This document shows, one piece after another, positions 42,082 through 52,042 of a stretch of DNA of 64,000 bases; the first letter of the stretch is position 1; each line of letters starts with the position of its first letter. Origin of the DNA: Fragum whitleyi (lineage: Eukaryota > Mollusca > Bivalvia > Cardiida > Cardiidae); the NCBI GenBank assembly GCA_948146395.1, contig OX411558.1, positions 51,469,622 to 51,533,621 of the forward strand, in the 5' to 3' direction. Both the position numbers and the translations under genes were made by a program. The notes beneath the pieces are model-generated. The model saw only the letters and a list, made by a program, of their open reading frames with translations. It had not been told where the DNA came from and searched no databases.

Positions 42082-42457
42082 TAAAAATACTCGAGTTTCG
42101 GAAGCATGCTTCCTTCAAAGTATTCAGTGTCTATATTGATTTTTTGCTTGAACAAATCTTTGAATGTATAAACAATAAAGAAGCAGAATTTTGTTTGACT
42201 TACGTACATTTGTCCTTGAATTTGGTAGAAATATCTGCTGGTATCTTTAATGATTATGTCACCACTTTCATTAAATGTTAAAAAGGGAAATAGTTTTCCT
42301 GGTTTGATTTCATGCTCCCTGCCTGTACAAGGACATTTTACTTCTACAATCGTTTCACTGTCCTCAACTCCATCAGGTGTTGCAGCTAAAAAAGAATTAG
42401 AACCGAGCACAAATAATCCACAGGGTTTTACAGACACGCCTGTTGATTCCTCATGGA
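41613..42457 (-). pseudogene. YqaJ-type nuclease-like ORF, copy A
   Basis: 274 codons open on the minus strand. CGLFVLGSNSFLAATPDGVED, IVEVKCPC and SRYFYQIQGQMYV match the order PDG...EVKCP...YYQIQGQM of YqaJ viral-recombinase nucleases, where D, E and K coordinate metal and the Gln motif contacts DNA. A run of about 11 Lys follows, made by a (T)n tract at 42052-42080. After it come Cys pairs (CENCGIRTQYTCVGC, CGICDSG). The upstream part is broken: ATGAGGAATCAACAGGCG stops early in its own frame, so the start is lost. The tandem copy B lies upstream. Confidence 0.7.
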
Positions 42458-42461
42458 GGCT

Positions 42462-42915
42462 TCAAAAATACTTCTTCAACAGGATTCCTATAAAATTAAT
42501 AACCTGTTCATTGCAATGAACTTTTTTAAATGTTTTTTTGTGTAAATGCTCGAGTTTCGGAAGCATGCTTCCTACAAAGTATTTAGTGTCAATATTGATT
42601 TTTAGCTTGAACAAATCTTTGAATGTATAAACAATAAAGTAGCAGAATTTTGTTTGACTTATGTACATTTGTCCTTAAATTTGGTAGAAATATCTGCTGG
42701 AATCTTTAATGATTATGTCACCACTTTCATTAAATGTTAAAAAGGGAAATAGTTTTCCTGGTTTTATTTCATGCTCCCTGTCTGTATAAAGACATTTTAC
42801 TTCTACAATCGTTTCACTGTCTACAACTCCATCAGGTGTTGTAGCCAAAAAAGGATTAGAACCGAGCACAAATAATCCACAGGCTTTTCCAGCGTGTTGA
42901 TTCCTCATGGAGGCC
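42462..42915 (-). pseudogene. YqaJ-type nuclease-like ORF, copy B (tandem duplicate)
   Basis: Repeats the copy A segment (CGLFVLGSNPFLATTPDG, IVEVKCLYT, SRYFYQI) with an in-frame TAA where copy A has CAA of QGQM (42676-42678), then MYISQTKFCYFIVYTFKDLF and a divergent end (KKTFKKVHCNEQVINFIG). Both copies start near CCTCCATGAGGAATCAACA, so a unit of about 460 bp was duplicated head to tail. Copy B lacks the Cys-rich part. Confidence 0.7.
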
Positions 42916-43074
42916 CATATACAGAGCCTTTATTTCGGGAAAAAATGACAAACAATAGGGACAAGATCGTTTGATGAAACTCAATCAGACCATTCTAAAT
43001 ACCCCTATGAAGTATGGGCCTCTTAATAATCCCGCATCTTTATTTGACACCAGTCTAAATTCTTGCTATTTAGG

Positions 43075-43113
43075 TTCAGGTGAGCGATTAAGGACCATCA
43101 TGGTCCTCTTGTT
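43075..43113 (+). mobile_element. solo 3' end of AGCTCACC-family element
   Basis: CAGGTGAGCGATTAAGG, hairpin GGACCATCATGGTCC and CTTGTT. No core or 5' end is attached on the left. Confidence 0.8.
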
Positions 43114-43680
43114 TTATGTGCCCTCGAGTTTGACAAAATTGCAGATTTTGACTTCATTATTACTCCATTGTCCATTATGGTTATTATCACTTCAATATCA
43201 ACCAATTAGTTATTCAATTAGTCAGTCATTTGCTTTATTTTGCTTTGCTAATTCCAATGGAAGCACCAAACTCGTATCACATGTATAGGCAACATGAAGT
43301 TTGTTTTTTTTTCGTCCTGAATAAACTCTATGGTGAGCTTTTGTCAAATCATGTTGGGGGAATTCGTAACTTCCAGTCCGGAAAAAAGAGAAGCTGTGAA
43401 AGACTTGAATCCGAATCATCTTCTACAAAAAGAAATGAAATCAAAACACAGTGTACATCGCAATCGACTTTACACATGTAAAACGTGACTTATCGATGAT
43501 GCATGGATAAAAGTATCACACATATGCAATGGAGAAATGTTTTATCTATCACCCACCAACTGAGTCTAGTCCATAACACCGACAATATGAGTTGAATATT
43601 GAGTCAATTGACAGAGCTGAATAAATCTTACTGGACCGGCCATGTTAACAGAGCATCTTGTAAGGCTAAATGATGCATCG
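43114..43680. other. no gene recognised
   Basis: AT-rich stretch; may include the 3'UTR of the minus-strand membrane-protein gene that ends at 43681. Confidence 0.4.
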
Positions 43681-43880
43681 TTAAACATTTTTTAACCCAC
43701 TCAAATCAAAATGGACTTCTTCATCGGAATCGTTACGTGATCTGATTCTCCCCAATAACCCCATTTCTATGTCATCCCTGGTTTTAGATCTTCCACACCT
43801 ATGACAAAAAAATCTTATTAGGATGATTAGAATGATGATGATGGTTGATATGGAGGTTGAAATGGCAATTTTTAAGATAT
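43681..43880 (-). CDS. last exon of type I membrane protein gene: membrane helix and tail
   Basis: Minus strand. After an acceptor (ATCATTTCAG, ending 43881) the exon reads a hydrophobic segment IAISTSISTIIIILIILI, a stop-transfer FFCHRCGRSK and a cytoplasmic tail of about 40 residues with an acidic patch (RNDSDEEVHFDLSG), then TAA at 43681-43683. The exon begins with two bases of a split codon (phase 1), matching the phase-1 donor of the exon at 46489. No frame break. The family is unknown. The helix directly follows a Thr-rich stalk encoded upstream, the usual order for a cell-surface receptor-like protein. Confidence 0.6.
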
Positions 43881-44181
43881 CTGAAATGATAGAATGTATA
43901 CCGTTAATGATATTTCAATAGATTATTTAATACCAGTTACCGATAAAACCTTGTTTAAGATTAATTTCCTTTGTAAAACTTGATCGATCAAATACTCATG
44001 TCCGACCTCGTATAAATCTGGGGCTTCATCAGAACGGTTCAATCTCTTTCGAATGTATTTTTTTAAACGAAAGAGAAATCAACCAAGGATTTCAACAACA
44101 AAAAAAATGATGAATGACAGATATGGTTATGATTAATGAATTACTTCCGTCAACAGATATATCAATGGATGAACCATTTTT

Positions 44182-44391
44182 AGCTCCACTGGCCGAAGGC
44201 AAGCGAGCTATTGTCATGGCGGAGTGTCCGTCGTGCGTCCGTCCGTGCTTAAACTTTTTCTTTAAACATCTCCTCCTCCCAAAGCAATGGGCGGATTTTA
44301 ACGAAACTTGGTAGAAATGATCTTTGGGTGGCCCTCTTCTTAAATTGTTCAAAGAATTTTGATTCGCTCCCAAATATGGGCGTGGCATTTT
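44182..44391 (+). mobile_element. outer AGCTCCACTGG-family element, left part
   Basis: 5' end AGCTCCACTGGCCGAAGGC, GTCCGTCGTGCGTCCGTCCGTG, core subtype with ATATGGGCGTGGC. It is cut at 44392 by an ATGCCCCCG element; its core subtype resumes at about 45555 and its probable 3' end is at 46392. Confidence 0.8.
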
Positions 44392-44656
44392 TATGCCCCC
44401 GTATCGAGAGATCGGGGGCATATTGTTTTACTCATGTCCGTCTGTCCGAAAACTTAACCAAACTTAAACTTGCCAATATCTTCAAGCCAATTAAAGATAC
44501 AAAGCTAATATTTGGCATGATGATAGATCTCAATGATCCGCATCCGCTGGTACCTAGGTCAAGGTCATGTGATAAGGTCAAGGTCATCTGTCATAGTCAA
44601 ACTTTGAAAAAAAATGCCGTTACGGGGGCATTCGTGTTTCACAAACACATCTTGTT
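44392..44656 (+). mobile_element. short complete Helentron-like element, ATGCCCCCG family
   Basis: 5' hairpin ATGCCCCCGTATCGAGAG (stem to CGGGGGCAT), GTCCGTCTGTCCG, one core unit, subterminal ACGGGGGCAT (exact inverted copy of the start), hairpin GTGTTTCACAAACAC and CTTGTT at 44651-44656. The plus-strand ORF at 44328-44753 spans it and is not a gene. Confidence 0.88.
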
Positions 44657-45554
44657 AGCTCCACTGGCTGAAAGCCACTGGGGCTATTGTCATGGCGTTG
44701 TGTCCGTCGTGCGTCCGTCCGTCTGTGCGTCCGGTCGTAAACTTTTTCTTTAAAAATCTTCTCCTCAGAAACTACTGGATGGATTTCAACCAAATTCACA
44801 GGAATGATCCTTGGGTGACCCTCTTTCAAGGTTGTTCAAGAAATTTTGATCCAATGAAAAACATGGATGTAATGGGCATGGCTAATTTCCAAATATGGTA
44901 AAAAGTGACTTTTCTCAGGTTCTTACGGATGGATATCAACCAAATGTTACATGAATGATCCTTGGGTGACCCTTTATCAGTCTACCAAAAATTATTGTGA
45001 TTGGATGAAAAATATGTATTAAATAGGCAGAGGTCATTTCTCTATATGTTATATAGTGGAAACTTTGAAAATCATTTTCTCAGAATCTAAGTGAAAGATA
45101 TCAACCAAATTTTACATGAAGGATCCTTGGGTGCCCCTTTATCAGTCTACCAAAAATTGTTGTGATCAGTTTTGAAATTATGTATTTTATGGGCGGAGGT
45201 CATTTCTCTATATGTTATATAGTGGAAACTTTGAAAATCATTTTCTCAGAATGTTAGTGATTGATATCAACCAAATTTCACCAGAATGATTCTTGGGTGA
45301 TTCTTTATCAGTCTACCAAAAATTATTGTGATCAGTTGAAAATTATGTATTTTATGGGCGGAGGTCATTTCTCTATATGTTATGTAGTGGAAACTTTGAA
45401 AATCATTTTCTCAGAATGTTAGTGATGGATATCAACCAAATTTCACCAGAACGATTCTTGTGTGATTCATTATCAGTCTACCAAAAATTATTGTCATTGG
45501 ATGAAAAATATTTATTTTATGGGCGGGGGTCATTTCTCTATATGTTATAATAGT
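44657..45554 (+). mobile_element. inner AGCTCCACTGG-family element without 3' end
   Basis: Starts exactly at the CTTGTT end of the previous element with AGCTCCACTGGCTGAAAGC and (GTCCGTC)n, then about five 163-bp units (GGGCGGAGGTCATTTCTC). It stops at about 45554, where the outer element's core subtype resumes. Confidence 0.8.
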
Positions 45555-46392
45555 GGAAACTTTGCTTAAAAAATCTTCTCCTCCCAAACTATTGGGCCGA
45601 TTACAATGAAACTTGGCATGGATGTTCCTTGGGTGACCCTTTACTTTGATTGTTCAAGAAAATTAGATTGGCGTATAAATATGGGCGTGGCAGGGCGGGG
45701 CTTATTTTGAGCCCGAAATCTTTGAATGACATCACCTCCTGAACCACTGGGTTTTAATGAAACTTTAACAGAATGTTCCTTGGGTGACCATTTACTTAAA
45801 TTGTTTGCAAAATTTTGATTGGTCCATAAATATGGGCATGGCAGGGCGGGGCCTATTTTGAGCCCGAAATTTTCGAATGATATTTTGTCCTGAACCACCT
45901 GGCTAGTTTCAATGAAACTTTACCAGAATGTTCCTTGAGTGTCCCTTTTTTTAAAAATTATTTGCTAAATGTTGATTTGCCCATATATTTGGGCGTAGCA
46001 GAGCGGGACTTATTTTGAGGCCAAAATCTTTGAACGATATCTCCTCCGGAACCTCTCGGAATGTTTCTTGGGTGACTATTTACTTAAATTATTCAAGAAA
46101 TTTTTATTGGTCCATAAATATGGGCGTGGCATGCGGGGCCTATTTTGAGCCCGAAATCTTTGAACGACATCTCCTTCTGAACCTTATGTTTTAATAAGAT
46201 GGGTAAAGGGCTGCAGGTTCATTGTGATTGAGCATTTTTGTGCAATATGAACCAGAACCAGTTAATCACTATAAAATAGGTATTAGGAGATTTCGGAGTG
46301 TTAAAGTATTCATTTAAAGTAAGCTTTATTTAATGAAAGTCTAAAGATTTTAAAGCCAGTGGAGCGATACAGGCCCTCTTAGGCCTCTTGTT
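45555..46392 (+). mobile_element. outer AGCTCCACTGG-family element, right part
   Basis: Units with CTCCTCCCAAACTATTGGG and AATATGGGCGTGGCAGG; ends with subterminal GCCAGTGGAGCGATAC, hairpin AGGCCCTCTTAGGCCT and CTTGTT at 46387-46392. Confidence 0.8.
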
Positions 46393-46488
46393 CTCTTTAA
46401 TTATTTCAACAGATGAATCATTTTTCTCAATGGATGATGTAAATGAAATGAGATATATCAATGGATGATGCAAATAAATGATTAACAC

Positions 46489-46674
46489 CTGTCGTAATGG
46501 TTTCATTAGTTGTTGATTCGGGTTTCATCGTGAACTCTGTTGTCACTTGAATGTGTGGTAACTTGATGTTGGTGGCTGCTTCATATCTGTTGAGGTCATT
46601 ACCATGTCCGTTGATGTCTCTGGTATTTTTTTCAATGTTGTTGTTGTCTTTTGGAATTCTACTGACAGAGTAGA
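46489..46674 (-). CDS. internal exon of membrane protein gene: Thr/Asn-rich stalk
   Basis: Minus strand, from acceptor CTATTTTCAG (46684-46675) to donor ACAG/GTGTTAAT (46489/46488). The frame compatible with the last exon is open throughout: YSVSRIPKDNNNIEKN ... IQVTTEFTMKPESTTNETITT-like Thr-rich end. It has 186 nt and phase-1 boundaries on both sides, typical of extracellular exons. Several N-x-S/T sites suggest glycosylation. The frame in phase with the strong donor of exon 1 stops early, so either a weaker donor (GTATGG at 47020) is used or another exon is missing from this model. Confidence 0.5.
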
Positions 46675-47015
46675 CTGAAAATAGGCAACATGGGTTTCAT
46701 CATTATCTTACTGTTACAACTTTGCTTTGGTGGGTATTATGCAACAAAAGAAATTCCTGCACTAGTTTATGGTTACATAGATGAATTCCTAGTTAAAACT
46801 TTGCCTTCATCTTTTTACTTTGTTGCATCCAAAGCTTGATCAAGACCTATGATAATGTGTTATTAACAAATTAATGTTAACATTTTACTTTGTATAGGAT
46901 CCAGTGTAGAGAATAACTTTTTAAGCTTGTATATGGTTTAATTAGATGAGCTGGAGCACAAGCTAATGATTATTGAAAGTTTCCTTAAGAAGTGCATCCA
47001 CAAGTATCAGCTTAC

Positions 47016-47366
47016 CATACAAACAAGCAACGATTGTTCTCCATACACTATTTCTAAATCTGTCCACTGGTTCTGGAACTGTGAACAATCGACATTACCA
47101 TATGTGATATCTATATGATGGACGCTGGGGAAATTTTGTAGGTCTATAGAGCCACTAAATCGAAGGAATGCTATTCTTTCAATGGATGTTATTCGTGTCG
47201 TCCCTTCATAGTTATACCTGCCATCTAAACCGATACAATCTAACAAAACCCCAATTTCATTACAGTCTCTGTCAATGAAAACACTTCCACAAACTAGGAT
47301 CTGGGTAAAAAGGACAAAAACTAGCTTCATTTTAACTCGGGTTTCTTCTAAAGCTTCTTGTAACAT
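47016..47366 (-). CDS. first exon of membrane protein gene: signal peptide and LRR-like segment
   Basis: Minus strand. ATG at 47366, with a second in-frame ATG 12 codons on that gives a good signal peptide (MKLVFVLFTQILVCGSV). The mature part has Cys residues and a leucine-rich-repeat-like pattern (ITSIERIAFLRFSGSIDL, FPSVHHIDITYGNVDCSQF). A consensus donor ATG/GTAAGC ends the exon at 47016. A promoter should lie just right of 47370; no TATA box is obvious. With the downstream exons this suggests a single-pass surface protein of about 230 residues. Could also be only part of a longer gene. Confidence 0.55.
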
Positions 47367-47632
47367 GGCGACCCCTTGTATTTTTTTACACCGGAAATAA
47401 TGATTGCGCAGTAAGTGTTGCGCAATTAATAATCAAAAAGAATCAAAGTGCTTTAATTAGGCAATATGGAAATGGAAAATATTAAGCGAAAGGTTTATTT
47501 TCGTCAAAAGGATATTCTCACGAAAAAAAATTGGTTAAGATTGGTTGTAATATGGGATGTGTATTCCGTCGATGTTTTTCTTCGAATGCAATGACCTGTA
47601 ACTGATTTAAGTCTCTGAGATGTTTACTTTTT

Positions 47633-47681
47633 AGCTCACCTGAGCACAAAGTGCTCAAGGTGAGCTATTGTGATCACTCGC

Positions 47682-47712
<31 letters not shown>

Positions 47713-49146
47713 AACAATTTCTTTAAACATCTTCTCCTCCTAAGCCACTTAGCCAATCAAGCTGAAACTTGGCAGGTATGTTCCTTGGGTGAAGCTCTAC
47801 AAAAGTTGTAAAAGGAATTTAATTCTATAAATAAATCTGGTTGCCATGGTAACAGAAAGGCTGAAAATCGCGAAAATCTTAGAAAAAAATCTTCTCCTCC
47901 TAAACCATTGGGCCAATCAAGCTGAAACTTGGCAGAGATGTTCCTTGGGTGAAGCTCTGCAAAAGTTGTTAAAAGAATTCAAATTCATCAAAACTCTGGT
48001 TTCCATGGAAACAGAAAAGTTGAAAAATGGCCCAAAATGTCCGAAAATCTTAGAAAAAAATCTGCTCCTCCTAAACCACTGGGCCAATCAAGCTGAAACT
48101 TGGCAGAGATGGGTGCAGCTCTTCAAAAGTTGTTAAAAGAATTCAAATTAATCAAAAACTCTGGTTTCCATGGAAACAGAAAGGTTGAAAAATGGCCGAA
48201 AATCTTAGAAAAACTTATTCTTTTCCTTAACCACTGGGCCAATCATGCTGAAACTTATCGGAGATGTTCCTTGGGTGAAGCTCTTCAAAGTTGTTAAAAG
48301 AATTCAAATTCATCAAAAACTCTGGTTTCCATGGTAACGGAAAGATTGAAAAATGGCACAAAATGGCTGAAAATCTCAGAAAAAGTCTTCTCCTCCTAAA
48401 CCACTTGGCCAATACAGCTGAAACTTGGCAGAGATGTTCCTTGGGTAAAGTTCTTCAAAAGTTGTTAAAAGAATTCAAATTCATCAAAAACTCTGGTTTA
48501 CATGGAAACGGAAAGGTTGAGAAATGGCCCAAAATGGCAGAAAATCTTAGAAAAAAATCTGCTCCTCCTAAACCACTAGGCCAATCAAGCTGAAACTTTG
48601 CAGAGATGTTCCATTGGTGAAGTTGTTGAAAAAATTTGATTTTATTAAAAATTCTGGTTTCCATGGTAACAGAAAGGCCGAAAAATGGCAGAAAATTGCT
48701 GAAAATCTTAGAAAAACTTATTCTTTTCCTAAACCATTGGGCTAATTAAGCTAAAACTTGGTAGGGATGTTCTTTGGGTGGAGCTTTATGAAAAAAAAAA
48801 TATTTAAACAAAATCTGTGATTTCCATAGTATTGGAAATGTCAAAATATTGCCAAAAATCTCAGAGGAGGTTAATCTTCGCCTAAACTATTGGGCATATC
48901 TTAAACTTGGCAGGGATATTCTTAAGGTTTAGGTCTACTGAACTTGTTAAAAGAATTCAATTCCATCAATAATTTTGTTTGCAATTAAAAAGAAAATCAA
49001 ATTGCAGTAGGAGGAAATTAAAGTCTGTTTCTTTTAAATCCATCCTAATCGTACATTAGACAATCTCTGGTATTTATAACATGGTTGACAAGTTATGAGT
49101 TTACTAACTCAGGTGAGCGATATAGGACCATCATGGTCCTCTTGTT
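47633..49146 (+). mobile_element. complete 1.5-kb Helentron-like element, AGCTCACC family
   Basis: AGCTCACCTGAGCACAAAG hairpin, a long GTCCGTC/TGTC tract (47680-47712), about eight units of 165-170 bp (CTAAACCACTGGGCCAATCA, GTTCCTTGGGTGAAGCTC), subterminal ACTCAGGTGAGCGATATAGG, hairpin GGACCATCATGGTCC and CTTGTT (49141-49146). Its units differ from the 147-bp subtype, so cores can change while ends stay fixed. Open frames on both strands in it are periodic artefacts. Confidence 0.94.
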
Positions 49147-49345
49147 TTGCGAAGACCAACGAAATGAAGGCACGTTAGTAAGGTTTATCAAGCTAGATGC
49201 TTTTTTCTCAAGATGGACCAATGATGTTATAAATCAAGCAAATGAGGGGCAGTTAAAACGGGTTTAAATGATTCCAAGGTTATGTCCAGAAGCACACTCT
49301 ATTTCTAGTTTTGATAATTTTAGTGTTCAAATCTTCGTATAAATC

Positions 49346-49513
49346 ATGTCTTTCAAATCTAAGAGGCTAGAAGATGGAAAATTGGTAAAAGCCATGGTGG
49401 AGTTTGCGAAATATAAGGAGTTATGTTTTACCCCGTATAGGGGAATTCTTAGGCGCACATGTCCAATGCCAAACAGTGCTATACGAGTGGTCGATTCGAT
49501 TTTAGTAAGATGA
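49346..49513 (+). CDS. small basic ORF, unidentified
   Basis: 55 codons from ATG 49346 (MSFKSKRLEDGKLVKAM ... FTPYRGILRRT) to TGA. No family recognised and no support beyond being open; a coiled-coil frame follows 56 bp later on the same strand. Confidence 0.2.
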   Translation: MSFKSKRLEDGKLVKAMVEFAKYKELCFTPYRGILRRTCPMPNSAIRVVDSILVR

Positions 49514-49568
49514 AATCAAATTCATTTAAGACAATATAAATATGGCAAAAAGATAGACTGAGCGCTGA

Positions 49569-49829
49569 GAAAGACGCTTTAAATGCAGATTTTTTACAAA
49601 CAGGGGTTTGATTAAGGAACTAGAATTCCAAAATGGAATGTTTGAACGAGAAAATAAGGTTTTGAGGGAGGAGAGAGGTAGCTTGGAAAAGGATATCAAA
49701 AAAATTAAAGCGGAAAGCGAGGCTTTGTGTGGGGAAGTTTCGGAGGCTAAGAACAAATTGGAGAAGCAAAGAAAAGCACACACAACGAAAGAAAAGGTTG
49801 AGATGTATGAGGTGAGGTATGGCTTCTAA
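49569..49829 (+). CDS. coiled-coil open frame, unidentified
   Basis: 87 codons without an ATG at its left edge. From LIKELEFQNGMFERENK through LREERGSLEKDIKKIK to SEAKNKLEKQRK it has regular heptads of hydrophobic residues and high charge. Ends at TAA. Could be an exon or relic; a similar helical style occurs in the relic at 12.4 kb but I see no clear homology. Confidence 0.3.
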   Translation, partial: ERRFKCRFFTNRGLIKELEFQNGMFERENKVLREERGSLEKDIKKIKAESEALCGEVSEAKNKLEKQRKAHTTKEKVEMYEVRYGF

Positions 49830-50290
49830 ATTTCTATAGAAACTCTATAGAAAAATTTGGCCAAAAATAAAATATTAGAAGTTTTGCTTCGGCACGATGT
49901 GAAGATACTTGTTTCGTGGAGTTTTACAACTATGGTTTTACGTCGTGCTCCTAAATATTGTGCTTTGACCTTTGAACGGAAAGAAGAAATATCGTTTGCA
50001 TTAATAAAGACATGATATCATGGTCATTAATAGGATAAATTTGCATCCTTGAAAAAATGCAATCAGGTGTAGGGTAAAATAGATACGATGAAATAATTAA
50101 AGAAAACACAGTTAATTCAAGTTTATCAATCATTCGAAATACTGTTTTCCTTAGCATATCCTTTTTTCCTATTTTGAATTAATCGTCCATTCTGTTTGCT
50201 TTTGGCAATAGCCTGTAAGCAAAAACTTGGTTTCGGTCTAAAATTGTTCTCGAAGAATTTTTTAAAAGTTTTTTTTTTTAATCTCTTCTT
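49830..50290. other. no gene recognised
   Basis: AT-rich stretch ending in a CTT-repeat (about 50282-50300). It may contain the tail of the acidic minus-strand frame that resumes left of the SINE. Confidence 0.4.
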
Positions 50291-50329
50291 CTTCTTCTTG
50301 TTCAATCCACATAGTTCTTTTAACTGCCA

Positions 50330-50617
50330 GCCGCGGCAATAGCGCAGTTGGTAGCGCGCCGGACTTCTAATCCAGGAGTCTATATTCGCACGGGTTCGAT
50401 CCCCGGCCGCGGCACTTATCCTTTCCGACAATTGTCTTCCACCAATGGGTAGATAATCGTAAACCTATGTGGAATAGCAACTGGAGGCTAGGAAAGGGAT
50501 GTGGTGGTAGTACTGGTGTGAGAAATACCAGGAATCCATCGTTAGGTGCTCCAGTCGCGCGATATAACTGAGAGATTGTTGAAAGCGACGTAAAACCCCA
50601 ATTCAAATCAAATCAAA
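50330..50617 (+). mobile_element. full-length SINE (TCT head, AAATC tail)
   Basis: Head GCCGCGGCAATAGCGCAG, anticodon loop CTTCTAA, box B GGTTCGATCCC; ATTCAAATCAAATCAAA tail. Perfect target duplication TCTTTTAACTGCC (50316-50328, 50618-50630). Nearly the same sequence as the copy at 13503. Minus-strand ORFs across it are artefacts. Confidence 0.95.
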
Positions 50618-50630
50618 TCTTTTAACTGCC

Positions 50631-50800
50631 ATTTTCCTAGAATCTTTTCTTGAAGGAACAAACTCGTTCTTCTCTTCTGCAAAGAATTCTTCAGCTTCAT
50701 AGAGTGTTTGCTGTATACTATCTGGGACATTGTCATTGTGTTCAATGTCACCAGGACCTTCAAGGTGAAAATTGGCCTGTTCAAGAGTGGGCGCAGATGT
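50631..50800 (-). CDS. acidic open frame, possible exon, split by SINE
   Basis: Minus strand: after TGTTCTCGTAG (possible acceptor) the frame reads TSAPTLEQANFHLEGPGD, DSIQQTLYEAEEFFAEEK and KDSRKMAVK up to the SINE. Left of the SINE it can continue into an E-rich end (IEQEEEEEIKKK). No known domain. It lies just downstream of the polymerase relic on the same strand and may belong to the same old element. Confidence 0.3.
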
Positions 50801-50885
50801 CTACGAGAACACAATGTCTGCAATGAATTCAAATATAGCTTGTAACAAAGTGAACTTGAGTAGAACAGTTTACACGCAAATCATT

Positions 50886-51709
50886 TATTATTTAACATAT
50901 GTATGCCTGTTTGCATTTGAGATTTCATAGGTTGTGTGAAAGTCCTATTATGTCCCCTGTAAGGTAGTTGTGATGCTTTACTATTCGTTTGTATGTTTTG
51001 TCATACGGCGTGAAATGCTTGCCACAAAAACAACAGTACGTAGCATTCAAAAGTGTGACCTTGTCGTCTTCAGCAAGTTGTAGTGGCTGTATATTTGAAA
51101 CAGTTTCACGGATACGATCTTGTTCTGACAACATACATTGAATGAATTTTGAGCTTGCGTCTTCGCCCCTTTAAATTACGATGGGTTTGCTGAGCGTATC
51201 ATCAGCGATACATTTTACTACAAAGCGAAAACTGCACACCTCAAGTTTCTCTTTTGGTGTAGTGCGCGGAGACGTTGGGATTTGGTGCGCAGCTGTGAAC
51301 ACGCTTGCATATAGTTTCAAAGTCTGCGTATATGGTGAAAAGAACTTTCAACACTTTCATTATCTTTAAACTCTAATATATCATTTGACCTGGTATGGGC
51401 AAATGAACCTTTTGTGTTCTGTTCAAATGAAGTAATATTTCTTTTGAAAAGCCTTAGTGGCAATATGGACAAAAATAAAGTTGTGATCGATGTGTTTTTG
51501 TACGTGACAGAAAGCGATTTAAATCCGTTATCAGGGTAAATTTATCCATAATAAGTTAATGTGATGAAGGCATAAGTAAAAGTGTTGATTGAAATATCCT
51601 CATTTTGATTGTCTTCTTTCTCCATCTGTGAAAGTGTTACAGGAAACGTTATATTAGTCATGCCAATGTCTTCTTCATACTGGTAGTAATGTTCTGGTCG
51701 TTCAGGCTG
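50886..51709 (-). pseudogene. polB-like: type-B DNA polymerase relic: exonuclease and HNH-like region
   Basis: Minus strand, read right to left after the SINE: a segment YYQYEEDIGMTNITFPV, then ILEFKDNE, the exonuclease I motif FTIYADFET (about 51316-51342; Asp and Glu are catalytic), ASSKFIQCML, a Cys pair CCFCGKHF and a His-rich KHHNYLTGDIIGLSHN. This order is that of the protein-primed B-family polymerases of Polinton/adintovirus-like elements in invertebrates. Breaks: frameshifts on both sides of the exonuclease motif, a stop before RGEDAS, and a stop in place of the Cys expected after SHN (near 50933). Palm motifs are absent. Non-functional; described in pieces only. Confidence 0.7.
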
Positions 51710-51889
51710 TCTCTCACCAATGGGGTGATAATCGTAGACCTATGTGAGATAGTAGCTGGAGGCTAGGAAAGAATGAGGTGGTTGTACTGGTGAGAGAAAT
51801 ACCAGGAATCCATTGTTAGGTGCTCCAGCCGCCGCGATATAACTGAAATATTGTTGAAAGCGGCGTTAAACCCCATTCAATCAATCAAT
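51710..51889 (+). mobile_element. 5'-truncated SINE (AATC tail)
   Basis: Starts TCTCTCACCAATGGGG in the body, ends ATTCAATCAATCAATC. Target duplication CGTTCAGGCTG at 51699-51709 and 51890-51900 inside the polymerase relic. Confidence 0.94.
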
Positions 51890-52042
51890 CGTTCAGGCTG
51901 CTCCATCCTTGGACGAAGGGCAGCCAATACGCAGTACAAAAAAACATTTATCGTCATGATTTTCAATGTTCAAAACACTCCGGCTCAGTGCAAGCGTTTT
52001 GGGTAGTTGGAGGTATGTAGATCCATAAAGAGGCTTGTATAT
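51890..52042 (-). pseudogene. polB-like: type-B DNA polymerase relic: N-terminal conserved block
   Basis: Minus strand, open: YKPLYGSTYLQLPKTL then LNIENHDDKCFFVLRIG. The YxPLxGSxYxxLP and NIxNxDxKCF motifs lie before the exonuclease domain in the same polymerase family. Bounded right (N-terminal side) by the foldback element and left by the SINE. Confidence 0.7.

Noticed and set aside
44328..44753. 141-codon plus-strand ORF
   Set aside because: It runs across the junctions of three different Helentron-like elements, so it cannot be one gene.
47846..48664. Open frames on both strands in the 47.6-49.1 kb array
   Set aside because: They repeat the same peptide every 165-170 bp because they translate tandem units of a non-coding element.
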